Shown: positions 54,301-64,000 of the stretch, piece by piece
How positions within the stretch are numbered: the first letter of the stretch is position 1
How the letters are laid out: the number at the start of each line of letters is the position of its first letter
From: Eulemur rufifrons
Lineage: Eukaryota; Chordata; Mammalia; Primates; Lemuridae
Direction: 5' to 3'
DNA length: 64,000 nucleotides
Assembly: GCF_041146395.1 (NCBI RefSeq)
Contig: NC_091010.1
Coordinates: 45,032,001-45,096,000 of the forward strand
The notes under the pieces: model-generated
What the model was told of the DNA's origin: nothing
Databases searched by the model: none
The model's input: the letters and a program-made list of their open reading frames with translations, nothing else
Made by a program: the position numbers and the translations under genes

Positions 54301-57300
54301 TGAACTTGGCTACCTTAATCATTACCCTAGAAATCTCTAGACTAGCACAGTCCAGCAAAACTTTCTGCGATGATAAAAATACCATGTGCTGACCAATATA
54401 GCAGCCACTAGCCACAAGCAGTTACTGAGCACTTGAAATATGGCTAGTGTGGCTGAAGAAATGAATTTTTAATGCTGTTTAATTAATTAATTTTCTTTTT
54501 TCGGAGACAGGGTCTCACTGTTGCCCAGTGAGTACAGTGGCTTGATCATGGCTCACTGCAGCCTCAAGTTCCTGGGCTCCAGGGATCCTCCTACCTCCAC
54601 CTCCCAAGTACTACGACTACAGGTGCATTTCATCATGCCCAGCTATCTGTTTAATTTAAACTTAGGTAGCCATATATGGCTTGTGGCTACCATATCAGAC
54701 ACTACAGTTCTAGAATGACCATGATTTTAGCATTGAATGGGCAGGTATTCTAAGCATGGAGGTTAGGCTCAATTTACCTTACAGGTTACAATAGCTCCCA
54801 CATCTGGCAGTAATTGGGACTCTGTTTCTCTCATCACAGACACCACAGGAAGCTACAGAGAGAAAAATAAACAATGAATGTCCTGGCTGGGCCTTGGATA
54901 AAGGTATGTGTAGCTTGAGAGTAATATAGGAATGCTTCAGTGCACAGTGGAATATGGTGCACATGAAATATGGATTCATTTACAGCCCAGAGCAGGGGGC
55001 TTTAGACATTTTAGGAAATCGGAGGACCAAGGGGCCACAGGAAGAATGCTGCTACAGATATAATCTAACCATTCCAGATGAATTCTAGTAAGTTTTTAAG
55101 TGATTCTCTTGGACTTTCTTGGTATACAACCATACTGCCTGTAATCGTGGATAATTTGACTCTTTCCCCCAAGGTTATATCGCTTCTTTCTGTTTATTTT
55201 ATTGCACATGCTAGAATTTCCAATTAAATGTTATATAATAGTGGCCATACTTGTTTTCTTCTATTTTAAGGGAAGAATTACAGAGTTGAGTATGGTATTG
55301 GCTGTTGGTCTAAGATAGATATTTTGAGCCTCATCTTTTATCAGTCTCTCCCTTGCTCCCTATGCTTCAGCTCTCCTGGCCTTCTTTCAGTTTCCCCAAT
55401 GTACTGAATTCTGCTCACTTCAGGATCTCTGTTCAAACTGTTCTTTCTGCCAGAAAAGCACTCTCTCCACCCACCCAATCTTATTTATCCTCTAGATGAT
55501 TCAATGTAAGTGTCAATTCTACTGACTAGGGTGGGTTTGCCACATGTTCTCATGGTACCCAGTAATATTTTTTCAAAGCAGTCCTCACATTTGTACCCAT
55601 ACAGTCATTTGAGCATTTATGTGTTTATACAATTGTGTTTGTGCCCCTTGATAGCAGAAACCAAGTGTATTTGGCTTATTACTATATCCCCAGAGGTCAG
55701 CACTGTTCCTGACACATGAAAATGCTCAAGAGATACCTATGAAATGAACAAACTTAAGAATGCAAGGACATTTGCAAAAATTATTGAATAGAGAGTTCTT
55801 CATTTTATAGATGAGGAAGATGAGAGAGCTTAAGTTTCTTACCCAAAGCAGAATCAAGGTCCAGTTAGCAGTACCTGTGTTCTAATTCTGCATCCTCTTT
55901 CATTGTGCTACCTGCCTTTAAGCTGCTCCTTCAAAGAGTGCTTATCTGATCCTGAGCTAATCCTGGATCAACTTCTGGGACTAGAAAGGATAGTATTACT
56001 CACACATTCAACAAACATTTCTTGAGCAGCTGCCTTGTGCTAAATGCTGATGATATAGTGGTGGGGCCTGCTTTCATGGAACTTAGAGTCAAGTAGGGGA
56101 AGAGTCTAGTGGGAAACACATAACTGAACATTTAATTATACGCTGAAATAAGTGACTGGAAGGAAAAGAATAGAGCTCTTTGCTAGTGTTTAACAAAACA
56201 AACAAAAACCTCACAAAACTCCTTTCCTTAACTAGTGGGCCAAAAAGGGCTTGTCTAAGAAAGTGATAGTGGAGAGGCTATCTAGTTGCAAGAATGGTCT
56301 TACTAATGGGCTAACAAGAAAGTATGTCTAACTGGCAGCCACTTAGAGTAGCATAAACCCTGCCTCTAAGGTTAGTAACATGAATATCTCTCCTACAGAG
56401 ATGTTTACCTAGCAATTAAAAGAAGCTGAGCAGACAAAAAAAGGTATAAATCCTCATTAACATTTGTCAGAGCTGGTCAATCCAAATTTCAAAAAGAAAG
56501 TAAATTTCTGGGAAAGGGTAGACTGTCTGATGGACCGTCATCAAAATTCACTGCCTGTAAAAAGGTTTTTTTGAGTATTGTTTAAGCAGCCTTGAAAAAG
56601 TTCCCGAGCAGACAGTGGGAGTGCCAACTTCCCCCGCTTCCTCAAGAAGAGACAGTACCAGATGCCTCCCGCTATCAAGAAGAAAGAAACTAATTTCTGC
56701 TATCAATCTGCTACATGAGAAACCGAAAAAGCCAACACAGCAGTTTCTCAGCTGTCTTCTGCTAATTGGGCCACAGTCATAACCTCCCCCCATCCCGCCC
56801 CTTCCCTAATAAAGAGTCAGAGTCGTTTGGCTTCAGGGCCAGTGCCTCTATTTCTGGCACTGTACTGAATCAAAACTTTGCACTTCTATCTGTCCTAAAC
56901 TTTGACAAATCTTTCTCGCCCGAGTATGGACTTGACACCTTAACACTAGTAGGAAGCAAGAATTAAATAGGCTAAGGAAGATAAAGGAGCGCGTTCCACA
57001 TAGATGGCATGTGCACAAAGGCTCTGTGGCAGGGGAGAGATTAGCGCATTAGCAACAATGAAAGAAGCCAATATAAGTAGATTGCAGTCAGTGAGGTGGA
57101 GACAGTGGCGCTAGCTAGATAAAGCCGGAGAAGCAGGCGACATTCAGACAAGACTCAGCTCACTGCTGGGCTAGGCTGGGTTACGCTCGGTTCACATCTG
57201 CTTTTGTCCTATCCTCCCTCCCCGAGTGTCAGCCCCACAACCAAGCGAGAGCCACACAAATGGTGTGTGGTGGCTACGTGCACAGCAGCGGCGATCAAAG

Positions 57301-57662
57301 CTGGAAGAAACTAAGAGGCCACATTGTTCTACCGAGGAGATGCCTAAGGACCAGAACTCAAGAGCAGCCTAAGAGAAAAACAGAAAAGATGGGAAGCCGC
57401 TCTTTTTACCGAGCCGTTCTCGCTGCTCTTCGTCAGGCAGCCGGCAAGCGACGAAAAGATGTAACCGTGCCGGGTGTAGGTGCCGCTGCCCGGGCTGCCC
57501 TCCTCCAAATTACACAGACGTTCGCCTGCAAAAAACACGCTGCATCAGGACGGGTCCGCAGAAGCTGTTGGCCACGCAGCCTTCTAGCCTCTGTCCCTAT
57601 CCAGGACTCTGTACGGGAACGGCTCACTTACCAGGGATGCAGTATCTCACGGGTGGCGCCAT
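51339..57662 (-). CDS. EXOSC1: EXOSC1, exosome component 1 (CSL4)
   Basis: CSL4 is one of the S1-domain cap subunits on the hexameric ring of the nuclear and cytoplasmic RNA exosome, which degrades and trims RNA 3'-5'. Eight coding exons on the minus strand: 57662-57632, 57525-57410, 54852-54778, 53364-53276, 52542-52509, 52006-51956, 51823-51739, 51445-51339 (TAG at 51341-51339). They sum to 588 nt, encoding 195 aa, the human length. The N-terminal domain begins MAPPVRYCIPGERLCNLEEG. The S1-type barrel runs from about residue 66 (GAIVTCKV) to about 147, and includes SRFAKVHILYVG and FRPGDIVLAKV. The C-terminus is SWCEMQCPKTH ... QPEFLQT. Exon 5 is only 34 nt. Its donor (AAG|GTTGTT) is weak and its acceptor follows a long poly-T. 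Intron 6 looks U12-type. The gene shares a bidirectional promoter with ZDHHC16. No disabling changes were seen; exon borders are by homology and frame. Confidence 0.96.
51824..51955 (-). other. EXOSC1: EXOSC1 intron 6, U12-type (minor spliceosome) intron
   Basis: A 132-bp intron between the codons for AKV and ISLGD. On the minus strand its donor reads GTATCCTTT, matching the U12 5' splice-site consensus RTATCCTTT. Near its 3' end TTCCTTCAC (51849-51841) closely matches the U12 branch consensus TTCCTTRAC, with the branch A about 18 nt before the AG. No polypyrimidine tract separates branch site and acceptor. All three points agree with a GT-AG U12 intron. Confidence 0.9.
53474..53773 (-). repeat. 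Alu, dimeric, EXOSC1 intron 3
   Basis: Poly-T then GAGACAGGGTCTTATTCTG ... GAGCCACTGTGTCTGGCC. Confidence 0.92.
54491..54644 (-). repeat. Alu monomer, EXOSC1 intron 3
   Basis: CGGAGACAGGGTCTCACTG ... CATCATGCCCAGCT. Confidence 0.82.
55790..55915 (-). repeat. MIR fragment, EXOSC1 intron 2
   Basis: TTTATAGATGAGGAAGATGA ... TTCTTACCCAAAGCAGAATC. Confidence 0.65.
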
Positions 57663-57880
57663 GCCTGCCACCGTCCTAAAGCCCGGATGAAAACGAAGCC
57701 GTCTTCTCATTGGCCAAATCCAGGCGCAGTTCCGCAGTAAGAAGTGCGCTAATTGGCGTAATTTGCCACGTGTGCGTGGGAGCTACTCCTCCAGGGTAAA
57801 CTCCACTTCCCAGGTTTCCCCCGGACAAGTCCGGAGGCGGAACTCCGGCGCTCCTGCGCTTGCGCTTGCGCCTGAGGTCG
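57663..57880. promoter_or_regulatory. Bidirectional EXOSC1/ZDHHC16 promoter
   Basis: About 220 bp lie between the EXOSC1 start codon and the first ZDHHC16 leader sequence, inside a CpG-rich block of roughly 57400-58230. Motifs seen are two inverted CCAAT boxes (ATTGG at 57709-57713 and 57752-57756, 43 bp apart), an E-box CACGTG at 57767-57772, and a TGCGCTTGCGCTTGCGCC tract at 57855-57872 resembling overlapping NRF1 half-sites. There is no TATA box. The head-to-head arrangement is visible directly; shared control is inferred. Confidence 0.75.
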
Positions 57881-58052
57881 AGGATGGGTTGCCGGCGGGT
57901 CCCGGTGCGCTGGCTGGCGCTGCGGGAGGCGGACGATGGTGGGTCAGATTGAGCCGGGCCCGGCCCGGGCGCCGAGCAGGACGGGGTGGCAGTGAGCGTC
58001 GGCAGAGGCTGCGGAGCTCGATTTGGCTGACTGGGGAATCAGCAGGCGGCAG
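57880..58052 (+). other. ZDHHC16: ZDHHC16 non-coding first exon (approximate 5' end)
   Basis: GC-rich sequence ending in a strong donor GGCAG|GTAAGG at 58052/58053. It should join the acceptor at 62998, five bases before the ZDHHC16 start codon. The 5' end is not defined by sequence. If transcription starts before 57884, the leader contains a 22-codon upstream ORF (57884-57952). Confidence 0.6.
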
Positions 58053-58234
58053 GTAAGGGCGGAGCCGCGGTTCCCGCTCCCCATCCTAGTCCCTTTTTCT
58101 AGGGTTGGGTACTACCCCGGGGCCTTGTCGCGAGTCCGGGTTCCTGCTCTCTCTTCGCCCCGCCCTGCGGGGCCGTGCCCTTCTCAGGCAAAGCGCGCTC
58201 GCTGGGCAGCTGTAACGGGCAGAGCAGGACCGAG

Positions 58235-58370
58235 GTCAATCAACCTAACCCGCCCATTTCACAGGTCTGGAAACTCAGATCCAGAGACAGGACGTGACTT
58301 GTCCAAAGTCTCGGAGATAGTTTAAGATACAGCCCAAACCGGAACCCAAGTTTTTTGACTTCCAATCCAT
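58235..58370 (-). repeat. MIR fragment, ZDHHC16 intron 1
   Basis: TTTCACAGGTCTGGAAACTC ... TGACTTGTCCAAAGTCTCGG. Confidence 0.7.
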
Positions 58371-59168
58371 CGCAGTTTGACCGCGCCGCCCTCATTGAGA
58401 AATAAAGCCTTTTCCCGGTTTTTGTAACTGCAGCTCCACTCCTGCAGTCGGATCCTCTTAAGCGGTGCTCTAGTTGCGTGGGGCCCTCATCCAAAGATGA
58501 GCAGCCCCGTGATAAAGCTGCTGCTCTTTTTCTTTTCAGCATGTTAGCCGGGAAGGGAAGTCTGCACGTGGATAAAATGCTGCTCTTTACTGATAACTGA
58601 CATCTCCTGCTCGAGATTGTAAAATCCTGAGAGCAGCATTTTTTGTCCAGATGAGATTTGCCACGACTTTGCTCTCAATTCATTTAACTTCTGGTGGTTT
58701 TGCAATCTGTCCCTCCCTGTCTTTTCTCCCTTCCTTCCCAGTCAGGTTTCCCTTAGGGAAACAGATGGTGACTTAGAACCTTGGGAAGAGGAGGTGTGTG
58801 CTGTGGCCTGCAATCTCATCTAATCTGGTGGCAGATGGCCACCACGGTTTGTGGCTACTACTGAGGAATCCAAGTACTCAGGGCTTGTGCTTGGGGTGAT
58901 AGTAAAACTATGCTTTGCTCTCTTTCCTCCCTAATCACCGAGATAACTGCCCTCCCCCCTCCCCACACACATAATTTTTTGAATTTTGTGTTACCTCAGT
59001 TTTCAGAAAGTCTGTATGTTTAGTTGTAGCCCATTTATTACATATATCTTTCCCCTGGCATCCCCATACTCCACCCTGCCCTGCTCCCCACTAACTAAAG
59101 GGGAGAGGGCCTGGCCTGGTTTTGGACTTTGTTCACTCAAATCTGGTCTGTATCTGTGCATCTGCAAG

Positions 59169-59459
<291 letters not shown>

Positions 59460-59742
59460 AAGCTTTCTGTTTACGTGTTTAGGCTGGTTGGACTTGTTTT
59501 CTAAAATGACTTCTAGCTCCTAAGGGCAATGATTCTAATAACAGTTTCTATTTCTCTCTTTATTAATCAGGAAGAATGATAGCAGCAGACACTTATTTAG
59601 TGTTATCAATTGGCAGGAGTGTCCTTGCTGGTATGTGTAGGACAGATAGACATCTGACCCGCCTTCCCACTTCTGCATCCCTCCAGGTCATTCATTCAAC
59701 AAGCATTTATTGAGTACTTCCATGAGCCAGGTATTGTGCTAA

Positions 59743-59928
<186 letters not shown>

Positions 59929-59968
59929 TAAGTGTTTTATAAACATTTCATTTATACCTTACCAAGTA

Positions 59969-60498
59969 CAGTTGGCCCTCCATATCCAAGGGTTCCTCAT
60001 TCGTGGACTCAACCAAGCTCAGATTGAAAATATTCTGGGGATAAAACAACATTAAATAATAACAATATGACAATAAAAAATAATACAAATAGAAACAATA
60101 CAGTATGTCCTCACTTAATGTCATCAATAGGTTCTTGGAACTGACTTTAATCGAAATGGAGTATAACTACCAATTTTTTTTTTCTCATCAGCATTGTGAT
60201 GTTATTTGAGGACTTGCTCTACACATCATTTCATTTCTCTTCAAGTCCCGGTTTCCAAGAACCTATTGATGACGTTAAATGAGGACTTACTGTATGTATG
60301 ATAACTGTTTACACGGCATTTACATTGTATTAGGTATTACAAGTAATGTAGAGATGTTTTAAAGTATATAGAAAGATGTGCACAAGTTGTATGCAAATAC
60401 TGTGGCATTTTTTTTATCAAGGACTTGAGCATCCGTGGATTTTTGATATCTGCAGGGGGTCCTGAAACCAATCCCCCCCACCCATTATGGGATGACTG
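59969..60498. mobile_element. MER2 DNA transposon with a nested MITE, ZDHHC16 intron 1
   Basis: Left end TA|CAGTTGGCCCTCCATATCC, right end CATTATGGGATGACTG. Split at 60101-60292 by a second Tigger-type element. Confidence 0.85.
60101..60292. mobile_element. Palindromic Tigger-type MITE nested in MER2
   Basis: 192 bp with about 40-bp inverted ends (CAGTATGTCCTCACTTAATG ... TTAAATGAGGACTTACTG), flanked by TA on both sides (60099-60100 and 60293-60294). Confidence 0.88.
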
Positions 60499-60514
60499 TG
60501 TATAGAATCATACA

Positions 60515-60650
60515 GGGTTAGAGCTAGAAGGAACCTTAGCATTTAATCTTGCACTCCCATTGAATGGGAAGATTAGAAGATCAAGTCCCAGCAGGGTTCA
60601 GTGATTTGCCCAGGGTCACAGAACTACTTAGGGACGAAAGAGAGGACCCT
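60515..60650 (-). repeat. Ancient MIR-like repeat, ZDHHC16 intron 1
   Basis: GTTAGAGCTAGAAGGAACCT ... GATTTGCCCAGGGTCACAGA. The exact family is uncertain. Confidence 0.55.
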
Positions 60651-62105
60651 AAGGAATTGGTAACTCTAGTCCTTGAGGCAGGCATTTCCTGTAGAGCTCA
60701 GAAATTCAGGAGGTAGCTGAGAAGAAACTGAAAAGTGGAGAATCTGAGAAAGAGGATTTTTTTTTGATTTTAAGACTAGGAGAGATAAGGTGGCATATAA
60801 TTCAAGTTTATTACAAATGAGGAATGCATCTGATTTGCATGCTGTTGCTTGCTCTAAAAAGTATTTTAGCAAATAGGAAACTCTCCAGTAGCCATAGGAA
60901 GGGAGTGAACAGTGGTTTGGACAGTCCAAAAGTCACCTAGATTTGTTGCTGGGGTGAAGTGTTTTGTCCCACTCTTAACATTAGACTGTGGGTGTCTGCT
61001 ATTTTGAAAATTCATGCTTCCAGCCAAATCATGGTTTGAAACAATAGAAGTCCAACTCAGAGGAGGTAAAAGTTTGAGGTTTTTTTTTTTTCTTCTCTTT
61101 TCTACACTGCTCCTTAATTCTGTTAGCTTCCTAGGAGGTGATGGGAATGGCCAAGTTCTTTATCCTGGTGCTGAGTTCTACCGAATTGTCTTTTTTCTCT
61201 TTCTCTGTAGGCCTCGTCTTCTGGGTTTCTTTTAGCCTTAGGACTTACAGGGCTTGTGGAAGGAGGTAATTAAGTGTTTTCTTTGAAAGGCCTTCTAAGC
61301 TGAGCCAGGGTGCAAGGAGAGTACCATGCTCCAGTTACTGAATTGAAACCATCCCTACAGTGCAGCAGCCTCCTCCAGTTTCTGCTGGGTTTTGAGCTAC
61401 CTGTTAAATAAGTCAGTGGAGTTGTCAAGGACAAAGCAGCACTCCCTGGCCGCCTTGGGGAAAATCAGATAATTTCTTTTCTGGTAGGAGACTTTAAAGA
61501 ATTGATGATGAAACTATCATCGAAGGAATATTTTAGGGCATCTGTATCTCCTCCCATGGCTGTTGGATGGGGTAGAAACTGCAGAGAGGAGATGGAGGCA
61601 TTGCAGGGGAGCCATGAAAGGGCTAAAGAACTGGGAAGACTGGTTGGGAATCTTGGGGCCAAGGGCAGCAGCTGCAGAGGTTCTTGGGTGTCTTTCTTAG
61701 AACAAGGCAGGAGAGACTCTTGGCTGAGAGGGCAGGCCCTGAGGTCTTCGTGTTGGTGGCCCCCTTCCACTGCTGGCGCCTCCTTCCTGTGGTGTGCTGC
61801 TCTGAATACCTGAAGTTGTCTTGGCTACCTTATCCTTGGGTTGGGGCTGGGAGTGGAATTGGAGACAAAGCATCTTATGTCATGCAAGGGGTGGCTGGCT
61901 GTCCTGACAGGAGACAGGGAATCTCATGCTACTAGGTTAAGTCTGCTGGCCTGTAACATCAGCCCAGAGGGAATAGCAAGGAGTATCTTTGCCAAGACTC
62001 AAATAGCACCGTAGATGTAGGTGCAGGATCCCCATGCTGTGCACTCACTCCCCCCCCCTGCTCTTTGGTGAAGAGTAATTGTTAGGAAGTACAGCAATGG
62101 GTTAG

Positions 62106-62720
<615 letters not shown>

Positions 62721-63003
62721 AGGCATGCAAATCCCTGGATTTGCAGATTTGCTGTGCTCCTGCATGGTGTGATGTAAATACGATTGCAGGCTCAGAACCT
62801 TCAGTCCCTACCCCAGTAATGTGGTTGGGACATTGGCACTGGACTGTCTGTGGAAAAGTGCAGTGACCTTCCTAATTCTCACAGCTGGGTGTCAGTCTTA
62901 GGTCTTTGCCCTCCAAGCGGGTACTCTGGGCCTTCCCACTAGTAGGGTAGGGAGGGACAGGACTCCGGCTGGATTCTCACAATGCTGTGCTCTTCCAGGA
63001 GTC

Positions 63004-63845
63004 ATGAGGGGCCAGCGGAGCCTGCTGCTGGGCCCAGCCCGCCTCTGCCTGCGCCTGCTTCTGCTTCTGGGCTACAGGCGCCGCTGCCCGCCTCTGCTCC
63101 GGGGCCTGGTACAGCGCTGGCGCTACGGCAAGGTCTGCCTGCGCTCCCTGCTCTACAACTCCTTTGGGGGCAGTGACACCGCTGTTGATGCTGCCTTTGA
63201 GCCTGTCTACTGGCTGGTGGACAACGTGATCCGCTGGTTTGGGGTGGTGAGTGATGCCCAGGGAACAGGAAAAGGGGTGTTTGGGGGAGCAGAAGGACAC
63301 GTCTCTGATGGACCCACACTAGGTTTTGAAGGCCAGCCCCTACCCACAGGGAAATTCCTGAGTCTACCTATATAGCTGTCTCACTGTGTCTGCCTGACCT
63401 CACTGGTTTCTACAGGTGTTCGTGGTGCTGGTGATTGTGCTGACGGGCTCCATTGTGGCCATTGCCTACCTGTGTGTCCTGCCCCTCATCCTCCGAACCT
63501 ACTCAGTGCCACGACTCTGCTGGCATTTCTTCTATAGTCACTGGAATCTGATCCTCATTGTCTTCCATTACTACCAGGCCATCACCACTCCGCCTGGGTA
63601 CCCACCCCAGGTGGGTCCCCACAGGGGAATGGGGGAGGAGGAGAGTTGGAGGCTATGGGAGCTAGTCCCAGGAATGAGGGAGAGTGCCTTAGTGTCATTT
63701 GAGATACAGAACTGGCCCTGTCATAGTTGTCATGACACTCTTCTCCCTTTGCACAGGGCAGGAATGACATTGCCACGGTCTCCATCTGTAAGAAGTGCAT
63801 TTACCCTAAGCCAGCCCGAACGCACCACTGCAGCATTTGCAATAG
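63004..63845 (+). CDS. ZDHHC16: ZDHHC16, palmitoyltransferase (5' part, three coding exons)
   Basis: A DHHC-family S-acyltransferase (APH2), an endoplasmic-reticulum multipass enzyme that palmitoylates cysteines on proteins such as phospholamban (family knowledge). Coding exons are 63004-63246, 63416-63610 and 63757-63845, giving 175 codons plus 2 nt. The known protein is about 377 aa, so just under half is present. The start follows a TCTTCCAG acceptor at 62998. The N-terminus MRGQRSLLLGPARLCLRLLL is basic and Leu-rich. Exons 2-3 encode a membrane segment at about residues 80-108 (VVFVVLVIVLTGSIVAIAYL onward) and a second at about 122-140 (WNLILIVFHYYQA). Exon 4 carries the first zinc-binding part of the Cys-rich domain, CKKCIYPKPARTHHCSIC. 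It ends AAT AG|GTGGGT, and the following exon with the catalytic DHHC should lie just beyond the window edge. No disabling changes were seen. Confidence 0.95.
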
Positions 63846-64000
63846 GTGGGTCTTGGCTTTTCTCTATGAACCCCAGCTGTGACCCTTCTGCGGTAGCCCT
63901 AGGGCAAAACCTAGACTTGAAGTTTGCTAAGATATGTATGAAGCACCTGTCATGTTCCAGGCAATGTGCCGTCTCCTGACACCTTGTTCTCAGGATGGGC

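Noticed and set aside
57260..57679. 139-aa plus-strand frame
   Set aside because: It is antisense to EXOSC1 exons 1-2 in a GC-rich region, with no recognised similarity.

Overview
The window is vertebrate, primate-type nuclear DNA: large introns with GT-AG borders, CpG-rich promoters, and a dense load of dimeric and monomeric Alu elements, MIRs, L1 remnants and old DNA transposons. Many Alus carry a long A-rich linker between the arms (reading like actaaaaatatatatagaaa) and an insertion in the right arm. That is the form I associate with strepsirrhine primates (lemurs, galagos) rather than human. The gene order RRP12(-) / PGAM1(+) / EXOSC1(-) / ZDHHC16(+) is that of human chromosome 10q24, so this is the orthologous segment.

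Layout. 1-21232 (minus) holds the first 23 coding exons of RRP12, a nucleolar HEAT/ARM-repeat protein of ribosome biogenesis. The window stops after codon 890, and the rest of the gene lies to the left. 21233-21600 is its promoter. About 21.6-36.9 kb is intergenic and made mostly of repeats (Alus, an L1 split by an Alu, a hAT element, MIRs). 37384-43011 (plus) is complete PGAM1 (4 coding exons, 254 aa), with a CpG-island promoter before it and a long 3' UTR after it. About 44.3-51.3 kb is intergenic. 51339-57662 (minus) is complete EXOSC1 (8 coding exons, 195 aa). A compact CpG-rich bidirectional promoter (57663-57880) separates it from ZDHHC16 (plus). ZDHHC16 has a non-coding first exon ending at 58052 and three coding exons from 63004. 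The window ends in the intron just before the exon that should carry the DHHC motif.

Functionally, RRP12 (pre-ribosome maturation and export) and EXOSC1 (CSL4 cap subunit of the RNA exosome) both act in RNA processing. PGAM1 is a glycolytic enzyme and ZDHHC16 a membrane palmitoyltransferase. They are neighbours, not an operon. All exon joins were placed by splice dinucleotides, by reading-frame continuity and by remembered human protein sequences. Every join closes in frame, and no disabling change was seen.

No wholly new system was found. The most notable observations are a U12-type (minor spliceosome) intron in EXOSC1, an interstitial telomere-type repeat inside an Alu that itself sits in a MER2 transposon in RRP12 intron 8, a palindromic MITE nested in a MER2 copy with TA duplications, RFX-like and NRF1-like sites in the promoters, an upstream ORF in the ZDHHC16 leader, and several rearranged Alus.
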